Below, in pieces: positions 1 to 12,195 of a stretch of DNA of 64,000 nt (position 1 is the first letter of the stretch; each line of letters starts with the position of its first letter). The stretch is from the NCBI GenBank assembly GCA_029582165.1, contig CM055870.1, forward strand, positions 3,187,332-3,251,331. The letters are read 5' to 3'. Below the pieces are notes generated by a model. It searched no databases and was not told the origin of the DNA. It was given only the letters and a program-made list of their open reading frames with translations. A program made the position numbers and the translations under genes. The stretch is from Portulaca oleracea (taxonomy: Eukaryota; Streptophyta; Magnoliopsida; Caryophyllales; Portulacaceae).

Positions 1-1308
1 ATTCGGTTACAAAGCAACAATAGCACAAGTCAAAATGATTTTGAGAACATTACTCAATCTTGAAATGCATTCAAACAAACAAACGTAAAGTAAGAAACTG
101 AGAAACCAAGACAGCTCACCCACATCCTTCAACGTTCTACCACTCTGCATATCTTTATCTAAGTTCCTAGAATCATTATTTACACCGCCATTTTTCGTCG
201 TATGGAGACTGATAGTGAGGCTTCTCTGCCTCTCCAATCGATTCAATATACCCTCAACCCCGGTTTCATCTGCTTCTGCCATTTCTCTACACATCACAAT
301 CACAGAACAAACATCTTATTGCTTATTGTGCATACTTTGTAGGTCTCATCTCTCATAGGTCAAAACAAATAAATAACAACAACAAGAAACCCCAACATGG
401 TACCGCTAATGCGAGGTTTGGGGGTCCAAATATAGGTCGACGGACCCAAAAAAACCCTTTTCACAGCCACAAACCACCATTTCAGAAACCATTTGGAAAA
501 CCGCTTGAGAAACTAAGAGAACTAGCAAATCAAGGGACAATTACAAGGATTGCTAACACAACTAAACTGCATCAAAGATCAGAAAGAGCTAAATACTCGA
601 ATCACAAATTTCGCAACCGACAAAGGGCATTAAGACCTACTACCAAATGAGCTAAACAATGAAGAAGAAACTTAAGTGACAATAAGAAGAAAGTCCTCAC
701 AGTGATCGACCAGAAGATGAAGCATCCAGTGAAGAATCCCTCAAAGAGAAAGTATTGTTGCCTTCACTAAGCTCTGAGCCACTTCTTCCCTCACCTTGAC
801 TACCATATTTCCCATTTGTCCCAAAATCAAACTCCAAATCCTGAGTAAACCCACCTTCAACATCAAACTCATCTCCCTCAGAATCATCATCATCTTCTTC
901 CCACCCTACTGACATCCACCCACCTACCCTCAAGATTGCCTCAGCCAAATCACCCCTTCCAGCTTCAACAAGCTCTCTTTTACTGGGAAACTTATCAGGA
1001 TTCCCAGAATTCTTCATAAACTCCAAAACCTCCAACTCCAATGCAGGGTCACCATCTCCTTCCCACCCTTTACACATACCCACAATCTCAGAACAACCAC
1101 TACTCTCTGAAAACTCAAACAAGATCCGATTTTGCTTCCTGGGTTTCGTCTGTTTCTTCTTCGGGTGCAGCCCTTTTGGAGGGCTTATGACGAAAACGAT
1201 GGGGAAGAAGCGGCGATGTTGTTGTGGTTGTGGGTTCATCAAATACGAAAAGGGTTGATGAGGAACCGCGAAAAAACGAGCCGAAGAAGGTGCAAAGAGC
1301 GACGCCAT
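1..1308 (-). CDS. PTST/FLO6-like starch-targeting protein, N-terminal part (gene runs off the left edge)
   Basis: Seen: exon 1 is 1308-701. It starts at the ATG giving MASLFAPSS and ends at a GTGAG donor. Exon 2 is 286-120, after a TGTGTAG acceptor and before another GTGAG donor. The joint keeps frame (CT|A codon). The first ~55 residues are Ser/Arg/Pro-rich and poor in acids, like a plastid transit peptide. Next comes a block (LELEVLEFMKNSGNPDKFPS, then KRELVEAGRGDLAEAILRVG and GWMSVGWE), then an acidic Asp/Glu/Ser-rich linker. Exon 2 carries GVEGILNRLERQRSL. Known: this arrangement resembles the N-terminal part of PROTEIN TARGETING TO STARCH 2/3 and FLOURY ENDOSPERM6. These plastid proteins carry coiled coils and a C-terminal CBM48, and act in starch-granule initiation. 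Inferred: the coiled-coil and CBM48 exons lie left of the window. Assigned from remembered family resemblance, so PTST2 versus PTST3 cannot be settled. Confidence 0.6.
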
Positions 1309-2328
1309 CGTTCAGGCATTTCGTCATACACCTGGTGTGCAATATGCGACAGGTTACCCCAGCAGAAAGTGTATGAGAGAAACAGAAAGAGAAAGAGAGA
1401 AACCTGTGTAGAAGGAAAGAAAGAAGGAATAACCCCACCGAAAGGAAACCCAGAAAACGATAGCTTTGTTTGAGCGCCCCAAGCAAGGATCTTAATTGTT
1501 GGCTTCACTTCAATCCATCTTGTTTTAATCTCATAGATTTGCAGATGGGGTTCTCTGATTTGAGTTCTATTTTGTCATTGCTTGTTGAACGCAATTAAAA
1601 GTTGAAACAGCACTGATTAACATCCAAAAAAATACTCCTAAAAAAGATTCAGATTTGAAAGTGGGTATCAGTTAAAAACAGACTGTCAGACTCATTCGTC
1701 TGATCAATTGATTAATTGTACCAAGATACGAACTTTTTGTACTAAAAACATCAATTAGGATCTGCAGTAAAAACCCGAAAGTGGGTATTAGTCGATCAGT
1801 TGAAAAAAGACAAACTTATTTACGTTTTTTTAGGATTAATATTAGTTTTTTAAGATGCCGTAAGACAGAGTGGTACGAACCTGGAAAATGAAAATTCGAG
1901 GAATTAATGAAATGCACGTGAATCAGACCAGTGGAGTATCTCTCAATTCTTTGACTGTCTGAATCATGGGAAACATTTTATCTCAATATTTGGGGTTTTT
2001 TCTTCTAGAAAAATAAGAATATGTTGGGGCTTGAGTCATGGGTTAGAATGACAGAAGCTCAAAGAAATTGATTTGTGAACGTTTTTCAAATTCAATTTAA
2101 CATAACTATATTATATAAATCACTTACTATTATTCAACTATTTGATTTAACATATTTGATTGGCGGGTTGTTGTGTAATTGTGGCGGATTGTTGATATTT
2201 TGTGGTGGGTTTTTTTGTATATATATATAAATATTGTATTGGTAATTGTGAAAAAGTAATTGGAAAAAGTAAGTTGAAATATTGTATTGTTTTTTGATAA
2301 TAAATATTGCATTGATAATTGTGAAAAG
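1309..2328. other. Upstream region of the PTST-like gene, AT-rich, no gene seen
   Basis: The stretch just right of the PTST-like start codon (1309-1550) is purine-rich on the plus strand, so pyrimidine-rich in the sense of the gene, as a plant 5' leader or promoter often is. Overlapping open frames here look like shadows without domain content. From about 1550 to 2328 the sequence is simple AT-rich intergenic DNA with no recognisable feature. Confidence 0.4.
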
Positions 2329-3136
2329 TACTACCTCCGTCCCTGATTAATTGTCCTTGAAACTACTTTTATGAGACCAAGAAAATGTAGGGAATTGGGC
2401 AAAAAATTTGTACATTGTCCAAAATGTCCTTGAAAATATCTTTGGGAATGTGCTAAAAGTAGGGGTGGAAGAAAAATCCGGAACCAGCACACCGAACCGG
2501 AAACCGGATAAAAAAAACCGGGAACGGGCAACACCGAACCGGTTTAAAAATCCGGTGCACCGCACCGGAAAAACCGGATACTAAATGGGGCGGTTCCGGT
2601 TTGGGATATTCACACCGCCGGGGAACCGGCACCGCACCGTTAATATAATTAAATACATATATACATATAAATTTTGGTTTAAAAAAATTTTGCCCAAAAA
2701 TTAATACAAAAATAATATAAATTAACTAGTTAAAAAAAAAAAGAACATTAGGTGTTAATGTGTTATTGGGTTGGGCTTAAATAGAGATTTTTTTTTATTA
2801 AATAGAGATTTTTTTTTTATTAAATAGATATTTTTTGATGTTTGATAGAAATTTATGCGTTTCCGGTTCACCGGTGAAACCGCACCGTTAAAGTCGGTGC
2901 ACCGGTTTTTAAAAACCGGGTGATTCGGTTCCGGTTCCGGTTTATGGTTTTCGCGCACCGTTTCATCCGGTGCACCGCTTCGGCGCACCGAAACCGCACC
3001 GCACCGTACCGTTTATTTTTATAAGGGATAGAATGAGAATTATAGTTATTGGAAATGTAAAAGTTAGGTAATTGAACAAATAAAAAGGGACAGATAAATT
3101 AGTTAATTGGACAATTAAAAAGGGACAAAGGTAGTG
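2329..3136. mobile_element. Stowaway-like MITE carrying a nested GC-rich insertion
   Basis: The left end reads TACTACCTCCGTCCCTGATT and the right end, reverse-complemented, reads CACTACCTTTGTCCCTTTTT, both followed by AATTGTCC. These are the CTCCCTCCGT-type terminal inverted repeats of plant Stowaway (Tc1/mariner) MITEs, which duplicate TA. At about 800 bp it is far longer than the usual 200-350 bp. The excess is the GC-rich block at about 2465-3020, which looks like a second element inserted into the first. Confidence 0.6.
2465..3020. repeat. CCGGT/GCACCG-rich nested repeat
   Basis: The two flanks of this block are dense in ACCGGT-, CCGGTTC- and GCACCG-type words in both orientations, separated by an AT-rich centre (about 2640-2860). 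The left flank (2475-2640) and right flank (2855-3010) are roughly inverted copies built of the same words, so the block could fold back on itself. It has the look of a short non-autonomous DNA element. I do not recognise the family, and the exact ends are uncertain. Confidence 0.45.
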
Positions 3137-3139
3137 ATT

Positions 3140-3266
3140 GAAAAAAGTAATTTGTGATGGGTTGTGGTAAATTGTGTTAGAATGGTATTTTGTGGTAGGT
3201 GTTGTGGCAAACTGTAGTATGTTGTGGCACCGCAGTTTGCCAACCGCAGAAAAAAAACAGGGCCTT
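3140..3266. mobile_element. Partial Harbinger-like MITE fragment
   Basis: The right end (CCGCAGAAAAAAAACAGGGC, then CTTA) and the body of GTGGTAAATTGTG-type words match the MITE at 10963-11238. No left inverted repeat is visible next to it, so this is probably a truncated copy abutting the Stowaway-like element. Confidence 0.35.
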
Positions 3267-3616
3267 ATAAGAAATATGATCAATAAATTATAAATATTGA
3301 ATTAAATTATGAAGCGATATATATTTTAGAGTATAAAAATTACTCCGTAGTTAAAATAACAAATTATAAATAGTAGAGTATTAATACTTTATTAATACAA
3401 ATGATCATATTTACTAATACAAATAATCATATACCACACTTTATCAAACAAGAAGAAATCACACATAAACCTTGTTATTTAGAGTGGTAGAATCAAGTTA
3501 GTTTTAGTAAGGTAAGGAAAGGTAAGGTAATGATCAAATTTTGATTTGGTTTGAGTGTTTTTTAGAGAATTGGGTAAGGTAAGATAAGGTTGGATAGACA
3601 TAACTTACCATTTTAA

Positions 3617-3799
3617 GGCCCTATTGTTTAGATTTGATAAAATGAGGTTTGGATGGATTAGATTGGATTGGATAAGTTACGATACTTTTTTGGGGAATTG
3701 TGTTTTTAGAGAGAATCCTTTTTTGGGGAATTGTAGAAGGTTTGGATTGAATTGAATTGAATTAGATTGGAAAGAGTTATCAATCTAAAGAACATGGTC
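3617..3799. mobile_element. MITE with GGCCCTATTGTTTAGAT-type ends
   Basis: The left end GGCCCTATTGTTTAGAT and right end ATCTAAAGAACATGGTC are imperfect inverted repeats flanked by TAA on both sides, the 3-bp target duplication of Tourist/PIF-Harbinger elements. The interior is GGATTGGATT-rich. A second family member lies at 37153-37316, just upstream of FKF1. Confidence 0.55.
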
Positions 3800-4141
3800 T
3801 AAATAATCCGACCATATATTAACAAACCATTTAAGTTTCCTCGTCTTTATATTTATTCCAAAAGACAAACATTCATTGAACATATACTTTTGAATGATAA
3901 ATAAAATTTTACTTTACTTTACCATAAAAAAAACACTATTATACTTTTAAATAATTTATATTAAAATTTTTTTATTCAAATCACAAAATTTATTTAAAAT
4001 AAAAAGTGAGTGATCTAACATTTATACCTCTATCACTTTACATTACCCGTCTTATTTAACCTTACACACTTTACCCTGTATTATTTAACCTTACATACTT
4101 TACATTACTTATACATACCCTACACTAAGAAAGATGTTAAG

Positions 4142-4360
4142 TACTCCCTCCATCCCAAATTAATTGACACTTTGCTTAAATTATGATCGTTAATTACTCA
4201 CAAATTACAATGAGTTACTATATGCAATTACCGCCATTAGAAAGATATTTTGCTAAAAATTACAATGGAGGTATTTTCATATTGTATCTCATTGTAATTT
4301 GTAAATAATTAATGACCAAAATTTAGTCAAAGTGTCAATTAATTTGAAATGGAATGAGTA
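4142..4360. mobile_element. Stowaway MITE
   Basis: The terminal inverted repeats run about 38 bp: left TACTCCCTCCATCCCAAATT, right (reverse-complemented) TACTCATTCCATTTCAAATT, both then AATTGACACTTTG. The element is about 215 bp and flanked by TA. This is a textbook Stowaway structure. Confidence 0.75.
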
Positions 4361-5002
4361 ATTTGTCAAATTGTTCAAACATCAAAATGTGAATATCATA
4401 AAACGTTGTTTACCTTTTTCTACTTATGGCCTTATGGGTAAGGGGCATGATAATTACACATGAATACGTGTACACCAAGAACAAGTCAATAACACCACCA
4501 CCTAATTTTCTAAGATATTAGATAATCAATGCAAAGGTACCCCAAGGGGCAAAAAAAAAAAAAAAGGATTATTAAGTTTTAAAATCCTCAATTTTTGAGT
4601 TTGCTTATCAGAATATTACGAATTTCAGATTGACCATTAATATCCCAAATTTTGGGACGTCGCATTTGGCAGTAGCCCAACACCAACTTAACATCAATTA
4701 TACTCAGGATTTTCTGTGATGTAACAACGTTTTTTGAGGTGCTTTGTAGAATGAAAGTGTGTCTTAACCAAAAAACAACCACTACATTGTAGAAAATCCG
4801 AATTAAACTGATGTTAATTCAGTGTTTGGATGCTAATAAATACCAACCTCAAAGTTTGGGATATTCATATCAAAAGTAAAATTTGGGATATTCTGTTAAA
4901 CAAGACCCAAAGTTGGGGGTTTTAAAACCAAATAATCCAAAAAAAAAAGCGCAGTAATGTTACTGGCCAGAATATTGATTTAAGCGGATCCAATTTGTCC
5001 AA

Positions 5003-5265
5003 GGTCCCGTTCTTTTCTGCGGTACCGCGCGCTGCGATACCGCACCACACTGCATTACTCAATATTCTACCATATTTCACCACATTCCACCATACTTTAT
5101 CACAATCATTACCAAAATATTTTCTTACTTTTCTCTCTTACATTCTCTCTCCTCACTTACCCCACCCACCATAACTCCCACCACAACCTACCACAACCCA
5201 CCACATTTCACCACATTTTTTCAATTTTCACCGCACCGCACCGCACCGCATAGAAGAACGGAGCC
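5003..5265. mobile_element. MITE with GC-rich GGTCCCGTTCTTTTCTGCGG ends
   Basis: The left end reads GGTCCCGTTCTTTTCTGCGG. The right end, reverse-complemented, reads GGCTCCGTTCTTCTATGCGG. Next to each end is a run of CCGCACC/GGTGCGG words. The interior is AT-rich with repeated ACCACATTTCACC. It appears related to the element at 10963-11238. No clear target duplication is visible. Confidence 0.55.
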
Positions 5266-5713
5266 TAATTCGAAAATAATTGGGTCCAATCATAGGTTTT
5301 TTGTTTAAATTTATAATTTCATCTCGAAATAGGTCATACTTGAATTACCTGACACGGGAAAAAAATTAGGTCTGAACATCTATTTTTTATCTGAATTTTA
5401 ACATTGAAAGACCCAAATTTAAGTATTTAACCCAGATATGATCTTTGAGAGCGCTAATATTGATTACCTTCGAGTAAAAGAGTTATAACTGCATTGTTAA
5501 AAAAAAAAAAAAGATGAAGAAGAGACATAACCATAAGTGACAAAATTATCCCTTTTTATGTTTATTAATAATTTTTTAATATATAAAATAATTTTTCTAT
5601 AAAATTATTGTTATTAAATTTATAATAGAAAATTTTACTATAAAAGTATAATATTAACAATTTGAAGATAATATTATATAACAATTACGGAGTAGTAGTT
5701 ATTTGAGATCATT

Positions 5714-6009
5714 AAGAGCATTATCAATAGAGTGTAAGAATAGTGAAAGAATAGTGGAATAATCCTACATGAAAGTGAAAGACTAGTGGGTGTAAATTCC
5801 TCTCTCCTCTTTTTTTCTTCCTTTCTCTCTCTTCTTTCCCCTTCTCTTCCAATCTCTCTCCTTCCTTCACACTCCCTCCTCACATGCCTTCTTCCACACT
5901 AAACGTGGGAGAGAGGCTGTGAAAATTTTATTTCACACTAACTCAACCAATCAGAAATTGACACGTCACTTCCTCCCTCCCCCATTCCACGCTGTTGCAA
6001 TTGCTCTAA
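5714..6009. mobile_element. Putative hAT-type MITE (AAGAGCATTATCAATAG ends)
   Basis: The left end AAGAGCATTATCAATAG and right end CTGTTGCAATTGCTCTAA are approximate inverted repeats of the GAGCAxTxxCAA type seen at the ends of many plant hAT MITEs. The interior has long CT-rich tracts (5800-5880). A matching target duplication is not obvious. Confidence 0.4.
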
Positions 6010-8970
6010 AGCTCAACGAATAATAGCTACACCAAAAAGAAGGCGACATTAACAATTCAACATGAGCAATATTGGCAACTAAATAACTCTCTCAACCACC
6101 ACCCAAAAAGATGGAGAAAAGCTAGTTATACGACGAGCCATTAACAATTTAATATGTGTAATATTGGCCTTATTGTATTACTAGTATTTGTATGGTACCC
6201 TACTTGTGCAATTTTGATCATCTAATTTGCCATTCATAGTTTGGACAATTAAATATGATTAGCTATGAGCTATATATAGATTTATATGTTGAGTTCTTAA
6301 AAAGAAAAGTGCATATTAGTTCTTAATATATATTCTTTAAAAAAAAAGTGCATATTAATTCATACTTCAACAAATTAGGACTCTTTTTATTTGTTCCTTG
6401 ATATTTTCAATACAATAAAGGGTATTATTTTATTCTAAAAGAGGAATATGATGATATTTCCTCTCCATTTATATTCAATACATTTCAATATTTATTACAA
6501 CAAAACTTATAATTAGGGATATAAATTTTAAATGTAACTCATTTAAATTCAAAATATATTTGCAATTCATACTGAATCAAATACTAGTACTCATCAATAT
6601 TAATGATTAATATAAACATTACAACAATAATAAACTCTGGTGTGATCCTACTAGTGCGAAGTTTGAGGAAGTTTAAATGTGGATAGTATTCTTTCCATGT
6701 AGAAGAGTGCATTACTGACGGATTCTAACATATTTGAAATTCCGTCCAAAGACAATATGAGTAATAGTTAATATTCATATTTCTCTTGTTGTTTGAAATA
6801 TATAATGCTTATGTTTAGGTTTTCTATGAGTAAACAACTTATTAAAAATTTTTTGTTTTTCGGTGAGCACTAAAAAGTATCCTACTACAAACACATGAAT
6901 TCAAAGGCCCAACTCACCGTAAATGATAATAGCCTGTCTATGAGACAATTCATTGCTGGGTTAATCTGAAAGCTTTTAACAAAATGGGCCATTTGGATAT
7001 TGCCAAGTAAAATGGGCCATTTGGGCTAAACTTAAGGCCTTTAACAATGTGCTAATGAGTAATGGCCCAGTATGAAAGTTTAATCAATCAATTGCCATAG
7101 GCTACGAAGATAAGCAAACATCATAGCTTATGTTTTGGCGGACAAAATTAGACATGATAAGTTCGAATAAGTGCAAGGTGATTGGGCAAATTAGATATAT
7201 GATATGAGAAATTTAACGTAGAAAATCTGAGTAAATTCAGATAATTCTTTTTATAAATATGGAATTATTATATGAATTTAGGTAAGTATAAGAAAGTTGA
7301 GTTAACCTACCCTATCTATCTTTACTTGTAAAATGGTTGAGTATTGTCCTTTTTTTAATATGTTGTAATAAAAGGAAAAGGAATAGGATCGGCTTATGAC
7401 CTGATACCCTATCATATCTCCAACCTTATGATTATAGTGTTGGATCATGGGCAGGCGAGAACTTTCGTCGTATTTGTGCATTTATCATTGAGGGGCTATT
7501 GTTAATGGTTTTCAATTGAATTAATATAGCACCTATTTTCTCTATAATAAAAAACGACTCGAATAACATATATAAATACAATATAATCTTCATAAGTTGT
7601 TTATTAATAATGAATACTATTAGAGGTTATACCCTTATATCCTCTCAACCTCTCCTTTTTACAAATCTTCAACTTTTAGTGAACCATTTTTTTCTTATTG
7701 GTGCGAATCATTTATAAAGAGTTGTACAATATTTTTTATATAAATCAGAAGGGAGATTGAGTATAAAATCCAATGTATTCAACAATTATTAGATTAAAAC
7801 GTCATCAATAATTATAATTCATCGATCCATCTATTGTTCTACTATAAACATTCGTACACGTTCATCCCCCTTACAAAATAAATTGGAAATTACTAAAATA
7901 GTTGAGGCCCATTTCAAATCCAAATACCAAATACAACCTCCAATAATCGTAACTATATACTACTTTCACGGCCGACTTCCTACTTAAATGATGTTACTTA
8001 ATTATTTTAATCATTCGAAAGTTGTTATTGCAATTTAAGCTGCAAAATATCGGCCAGAAGATTACAAAGCTCAAGTTGCAAATGTGTATACTATACACGA
8101 TTAATACAAAAAGGAGAACAAAATGTGACAAATAAATCCAAATTGGCAGGATAAGTTGGACTTCGTGTACAAATAAGAACTGCCGCGTTTACGTAGGAGA
8201 AATTCAAGTAGCTTAATTAGTATAAGCATGCATGTCTACTGTCATCATCTCAATGTTGAATACTGCTCGATCTACTCTTATCAGCAAGTAGACCACTAAC
8301 CCCCAAATCATTATCACAATTTCCATGAGTATTTGACATTATACCCATTATTAGGTTTAAGGTTGTCAGAATCGGAATCCTAACTCGTATTCATGGGGTA
8401 GTTAGGATTGGAATTAACCCACGGCCACGTAGAATCGTGGATCGCATTGAAAATTTTGGATCATAAAATCGTAGGATCGTAAATAATGATCGGGATTTTA
8501 ATAAGTATGATTAGGTTATCTATATGTAACATCCCACATATATGATTGAAGTGTGGTTTAAAGGGTTTAAAATGATTATTTATATCAAACAAGATGCATA
8601 TTCCTTTCAGTAAACTCATTCGTTGAAAACTCTCCAGTTATATTGCTTGGTTGGGAGTAGTCCCGGGGTGTGTGACCTTCTATGAAGTCGTGGATGGAAA
8701 ATTTTTTGACCAGTCAAACATTCTCTCAAAGAACGTACATAAAGATGTGAAAATATGAGCAATTTAAAGATTGTTTTTTAGAAAAAAAAAAACAACTTAT
8801 GTATGACTATTTACCAAATATGTATAACTGTTTACATAAAATACTTTATTTTACGTACGAATGAATGTAAGGTTGGGTCAATTCGGTTCAAATCAAAATG
8901 AATTGTCTTCTTCTTGAGACCACACGTGAATCTATACATCATGTGCTTTCTTAGTAATAAAGGAAAGAAT
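6010..8970. other. AT-rich intergenic DNA with one LTR-like fragment
   Basis: No coding region is visible. Two repeat remnants can be named. Around 6640-6700 (CCTACTAGTGCGAAGTTTGA) is a member of a dispersed motif also seen near 396, 14535 and 36486. At about 8527-8720 (TAACATCCCACAT, then TTGGTTGGGAGTAGTCC) is a decayed relative of the probable solo LTR at 25172-25440. Confidence 0.35.
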
Positions 8971-9252
8971 AGAGGTTGATTTTTTTTATTATTGAAAGCC
9001 AAAAGAGGCTAAAGAGACAACAACAGATCTGTGAAAAAACGCAGAGAAAAGTACAACTAAAGGAAGCAACCAACAAGAAGCCACACGACCAAATCAAAGG
9101 CAAACAACACAAATAAAATACAAAAATTAACATTTTCATTTTGTTCTCCATTTCTCCATAATACGTTTCTCAATAGTCACAGGGTCCCACAAATGAAGCC
9201 TGAACCATAGCCAAAATTAACCACTCTACGCGCCATGTCAGAGGTTGATTTT
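8971..9252 (-). mobile_element. 5'-truncated LINE (non-LTR retrotransposon) tail with a 13-bp target duplication
   Basis: The sequence AGAGGTTGATTTT occurs at 8971-8983 and again at 9240-9252 and brackets about 256 bp. Immediately inside the left copy is a T-rich run, which is an A-rich tail in minus orientation. Minus-strand sequence inside reads like a LINE 3' end: a short open segment (DPVTIEKRIMEKWRTK then stop) followed by a T/G-rich 3' UTR with GCCTCTTTTGGCTTTC before the tail. Perfect long target duplications plus an A-rich tail are the hallmarks of target-primed reverse transcription. Confidence 0.65.
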
Positions 9253-10002
9253 GAATGATATGTATTGGTACCATGTCAATCAACACACCTCTAGCTATAT
9301 GGACCTTTTATCCTCAAATTATTGGCCTATTGTGCTGTGTTTTGGTGTTCCCAAACAATAAATCATCCAATGAATGATCAATATTGCGGTATGAACATTC
9401 AAAAAGCTGGAAACTACTATTTCGGTAGAAACAACTTTTTCCTTTGGTTGAAAGCCTAAGGCAATTTGTACAAAGGCCCAAAACAGAGGCAAAGACAATT
9501 AAGAGGGATGATACCTATTTTGAAACAAGATATTATTTAAGTATTTTATTTTTATAAAATTAATGTTTATTATGGTTTCTCACATTAATTTTATAAATGC
9601 TAGTTAGCTAATTAATTAATTAAATGAATGAACTCCATCAGTTAGATATATTTTAATTTAGGCAACTTTGGTTTCAAAAAAAATTTAGACAACTTTAATT
9701 TTGTAAATTTAAAAATTTATTTTAGCAAATCCTATAATAAAATTCAATTTAATATAAAAATATATAGAATATCAAAACAAGACATTTAAGAGATGTTTTG
9801 ACTCCAAACTCATCACTCTCAAATAATTAAATCAAACTCCAAAAATATAGCACAAACTAAATACACTGAAACAAAACTATACAGTCGTGACAAACATATG
9901 TTATAACATCTCACTCGGTTTAGATTTAATACATTGTAGAACTATCTCAACTAAAAACTTAGGCTAATAATTGAAGGTGTACTGGTAATTTTATACTCTA
10001 CT

Positions 10003-10270
10003 TAGCGCCGGCAAATTTTCATCCGACCTGAATTGTCCGACCCGGAAAAATCGGGTATGGACATAGATTTTTCGTCCGAATTTTTATATTGACCGAATAT
10101 TCGGACATAAAATTTCTCCTTTTTCTATTGTCCGAACCCGATTTTTGCTTCGTCCAAATTGTCCGACCCGGTTTGACCCGAATAAAACCGGGTCCGGACA
10201 TGAATTTCTCATCTGAATTTTTGACATTGTCTGAATTTGTCCGACTCGAATTTACCCGAACCCAAAGTTT
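10003..10270. repeat. TCCGACCCG/CGGGT-rich repeat block
   Basis: This short block is dense in GTCCGACCCG, CGGGTCCGGAC and GTCCGAAT words in both orientations. Its composition is unlike the surrounding AT-rich DNA. Both strands are open for 60-66 codons, but the translations are repetitive and carry no domain. It resembles, but is not the same as, the GC-rich block at 2465-3020. Probably a short non-autonomous element. Confidence 0.35.
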
Positions 10271-10962
10271 TGTAGGCGCTACTAGTTAGGACCAATACTT
10301 GATTCTCACTTCTCAGCCACTTCAAGTTAGAATTCAGATATTTGTCTGATCCTCCAATCAATATGAAACATTTTTCTTGAAAGCCTTCAATCATTTTTCT
10401 TTTTACATAACAAATACAAGAGAAAAGACAACCAAATCACACAGCAAAACATCCAAAGCCATGGTGCTTAATTCCTACTTCCCTAGCTTCTGTTCAGAAA
10501 TAAGTCTCCATTTATAACTTGACACAGAACAGTCACATTCACATAGTATCCTGTAGTTCAAAAACAATGCACAGTTCCTTTACATACACGCATGCATAAA
10601 GTTTAGAAGGTGGCAATGCACAATTTAATTTCTTCCTCACAATATTATTGTCCATGCATCTCGTAGAAAAGTAGTTTACAGAGATAAGAAAGTGATTGTG
10701 AAGCGTACTAAATTTGAGTGCATATACCATATAAATCCAATGAAGCTGGGACAGATTCCCGCTTGTCTTTAAGTACAAAGTATGATTTCCACTATGCATG
10801 GTTATAACCTTCACCAGGACTTGCTTCTCATATTCGAACTTGGCTTCTCAATTCCAACTTTTGTTGTTAGAGATTTTGCTTCCATTCAATATACGTGTGG
10901 GTTTCTTCACTTTCTATTACAAATACAAATAAATGTATGTGTTTTAACACAAGACATGTTTA

Positions 10963-11238
10963 GGCTCTGTTGTTTTGTGCGGCAAATTGGATGTGGTAAA
11001 TTATGGTATGACAATATTGTGGAAAGTATGATATGGCATGGTAAAATATGGTAGGGATGATTGGTGTGATAGATGAGGAGAGAGAATGTGATAACTAGAA
11101 GAGAAAGTTGAGGAGAGAGAAAAGTGAAGAAAAATAAAGTTATAATTGTTGTGGTAAAGTGTGGAAAGGTATGGAAGAACTGTGGTAAGTGTGAAAAAAT
11201 ATAGTAAGTGCGGTGTGAAACCGCGCAAAAGAGCAGGG
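10963..11238. mobile_element. Harbinger/Tourist-like MITE with TTA target duplication
   Basis: The left end GGCTCTGTTGTTTTGTGCGG and right end CCGCGCAAAAGAGCAGGG are inverted repeats with small gaps, flanked on both sides by TTA (10960-10962 and 11239-11241). The interior has repeated GTGGTAAATTATGG and GGAGAGAGAA words. A 3-bp TTA duplication is typical of PIF/Harbinger MITEs. Confidence 0.65.
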
Positions 11239-11639
11239 TTAATGAAATTGTTTTTATTAAACTATCTTCTTATTTGTTGGTGTTTATATATATATTTTTT
11301 ATGAAACAATTACTTTGTTGGTGTTTATTTTCCACATTCATAAATATATTTTATTGGGTCTTTATTAAAATTAAGGATTTGATATGGTTCACAGAATATC
11401 TACTCGGTTCATTTCATATTAATTTTCACGTTGATCTATGCATTAGTTAAATTTTAAAAATTTTAGTTATTAATTTTTCGATCTACAGGTACAATGTTCT
11501 ATAATACGAAAGTATTATTATTATATACAAAACAAAAATACTAATATAAGATTATAATGTTGTACACTTTTGAAAAAAAATCTATAGAAAATTATCAGTC
11601 AAAAAAATATAAAAAATATGTAACATTTATTAAGTGATA

Positions 11640-12120
11640 TCCATCAAGGAAAGGAACTGAGCTATGCCGCGGATGTCGATCTGACTGAAAGCAAATACTA
11701 TTTGCTTTTGGACGATTATCGATATAATCAACCGCTTAGAATATAAAAAAGAATGTTTTTTCTTCAACTTTCCTACCATACTACGCGAGGCAATGAAATT
11801 GGAACATGACTTAACATCGATAGAATGCTACCTCCATATGGTTCGTCGGCTCTGAGTTAGGCTGGGACTTCCGCTTCGCCCAATTCATTAATAAGTGTCC
11901 CCGTTAGAGAAGTTCTTTTTTGCTCCTGTCATCCACTGGGGTCACTCGGATAGATCCTAATCTTCTTCGTTTTGGCCCGTAGCAGGGAAGGCCTATTTGA
12001 GATTTTAATCAATTGAAACTTAGGAATTCAGTTATTTGATCTAATGCTTTTGTTAGCTTCCAATATTAACATTCCGCCCTTTGATCGAGTGTCCACAACG
12101 CTTCCGGTGAATAGCTTTGA
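11640..12120. other. Organelle-like segment, candidate mitochondrial or plastid insertion
   Basis: About 480 bp lacking the A/T runs of its neighbours, with balanced, mixed-word composition and CG-containing words (GCCGCGGATGTCGATCTGAC, CTGGGACTTCCGCTTCGCCC, CCCGTAGCAGGGAAGGCC) that read like plant organelle DNA. It carries no long open frame and no known gene I can name. The call rests on composition only. Alternatives are an old gene fragment or part of a larger transposon. Confidence 0.3.
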
Positions 12121-12195
12121 TTAGATCAAATAATATATATAAATTAATATGGAATGGGGGAGTAATGTCCCATTTAAGTTTCTATAATCCAACAC

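Noticed and set aside
1115..1508. Overlapping open frames of 89-123 codons upstream of the PTST-like start
   Set aside because: They have no domain, overlap each other in different frames and lie in purine/pyrimidine-rich leader DNA.
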